The position numbers and the translations under genes were made by a program. A stretch of 44,223 nucleotides of DNA from Prevotella sp. (GTDB lineage: Bacteria; Bacteroidota; Bacteroidia; Bacteroidales; Bacteroidaceae), in assembly GCA_018385335.1 (NCBI GenBank), contig JAHAZN010000015.1:1-44223 (forward strand). The letters run 5' to 3'. The notes under the pieces were generated by a model. It was not told the origin of the DNA. It did not search any database and saw nothing but the letters and a program-made list of their open reading frames with translations. Shown here one piece after another: positions 44,167 through 44,223 of this stretch. How positions within the stretch are numbered: position 1 is the stretch's first letter; each line of letters begins with the position of its first letter.

Positions 44167-44223
44167 AAGGCGGCCTCCTACTCTCCCACATTGCATTGCA
44201 GTACCATCGGCGCAAGCGGGCTT
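44167..44223 (-). rRNA. rrf: 5S ribosomal RNA, 3' part (partial)
   Basis: Read on the minus strand, the edge of the window carries the second half of a bacterial 5S rRNA: AAGCCCGCTTGCGCCGATGG, then a GGGAGAGTAGGAGG-type loop E/helix IV region and the 3' strand of helix I (GGCCGCC). The 5' half lies beyond the window. The exact 3' end is uncertain by a few bases. It marks the end of an rRNA operon arriving from the right. Confidence 0.92.

Noticed and set aside
44167..44223. Possible tRNA at the right edge
   Set aside because: The sequence fits the 3' half of 5S rRNA base by base in its conserved parts and has no tRNA arm pattern.
1..44223. Mobile elements, CRISPR arrays or defence systems
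   Set aside because: No transposase, integrase, terminal inverted repeats, spaced direct repeats or known defence genes were found on either strand.

Overview
The window is chromosomal DNA from a member of the Bacteroidetes, most likely a Prevotella/Segatella-type Bacteroidales. Four things point there. Start regions repeatedly carry the Bacteroidetes -7 box TAnnTTTG. Almost no gene has a Shine-Dalgarno sequence. The gene order ftsX-DUF3098-uppP-truB-queA-folK is characteristic of the phylum. The left edge holds the end of an exported protein with a type IX secretion-like C-terminal tail. No insertion sequence, phage, CRISPR array or integrase is visible, so this is mainly core genome with a small accessory part at the left.

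Left part (1-10.9 kb, mixed strands): a truncated surface protein and a tiny acidic peptide gene; metY (O-acetylhomoserine sulfhydrylase) divergent from a 995-residue protein that joins two receiver domains to a PEP-synthase-type ATP-binding domain; an alpha/beta hydrolase fused to a degenerate nucleotidase-like domain; a bcp peroxiredoxin coupled to a secreted pectinesterase; a frameshifted lipoprotein gene; a superoxide reductase; and a sodium:alanine symporter.

Centre (10.9-29.2 kb, minus strand): one continuous str-S10-spc-alpha ribosomal super-operon from rpsL down to rplQ, including fusA, secY, map, infA and rpoA, with no tuf gene between fusA and rpsJ. It has a strong promoter before rpsL, a candidate internal promoter before rpsM, a long hairpin between fusA and rpsJ, and a textbook terminator after rplQ.

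Right part (29.6-44.2 kb): rpsO (plus) converges on the minus-strand ftsX-DUF3098-uppP-truB-queA-folK operon (division, undecaprenyl recycling, tRNA modification, folate). A radical SAM/MaoC pair follows. lptB (LPS export) is divergent from mlaE-mlaF (phospholipid transport). Next comes a minus-strand run of DUF177, rpmF, fabH, era, der and a lipoprotein. The window ends with a membrane histidine kinase lying just downstream of the 3' end of a 5S rRNA, that is, the end of an rRNA operon.

The strongest candidates for undescribed biology are the receiver/receiver/PPDK-N fusion (2107-5094) and the hydrolase/pseudo-nucleotidase fusion (5067-6068), whose genes overlap tail to tail. Smaller points are the tiny peptide gene at 412-555, two isolated Shine-Dalgarno sites inside the spc cluster, and a basic insertion in ribosomal protein L23.
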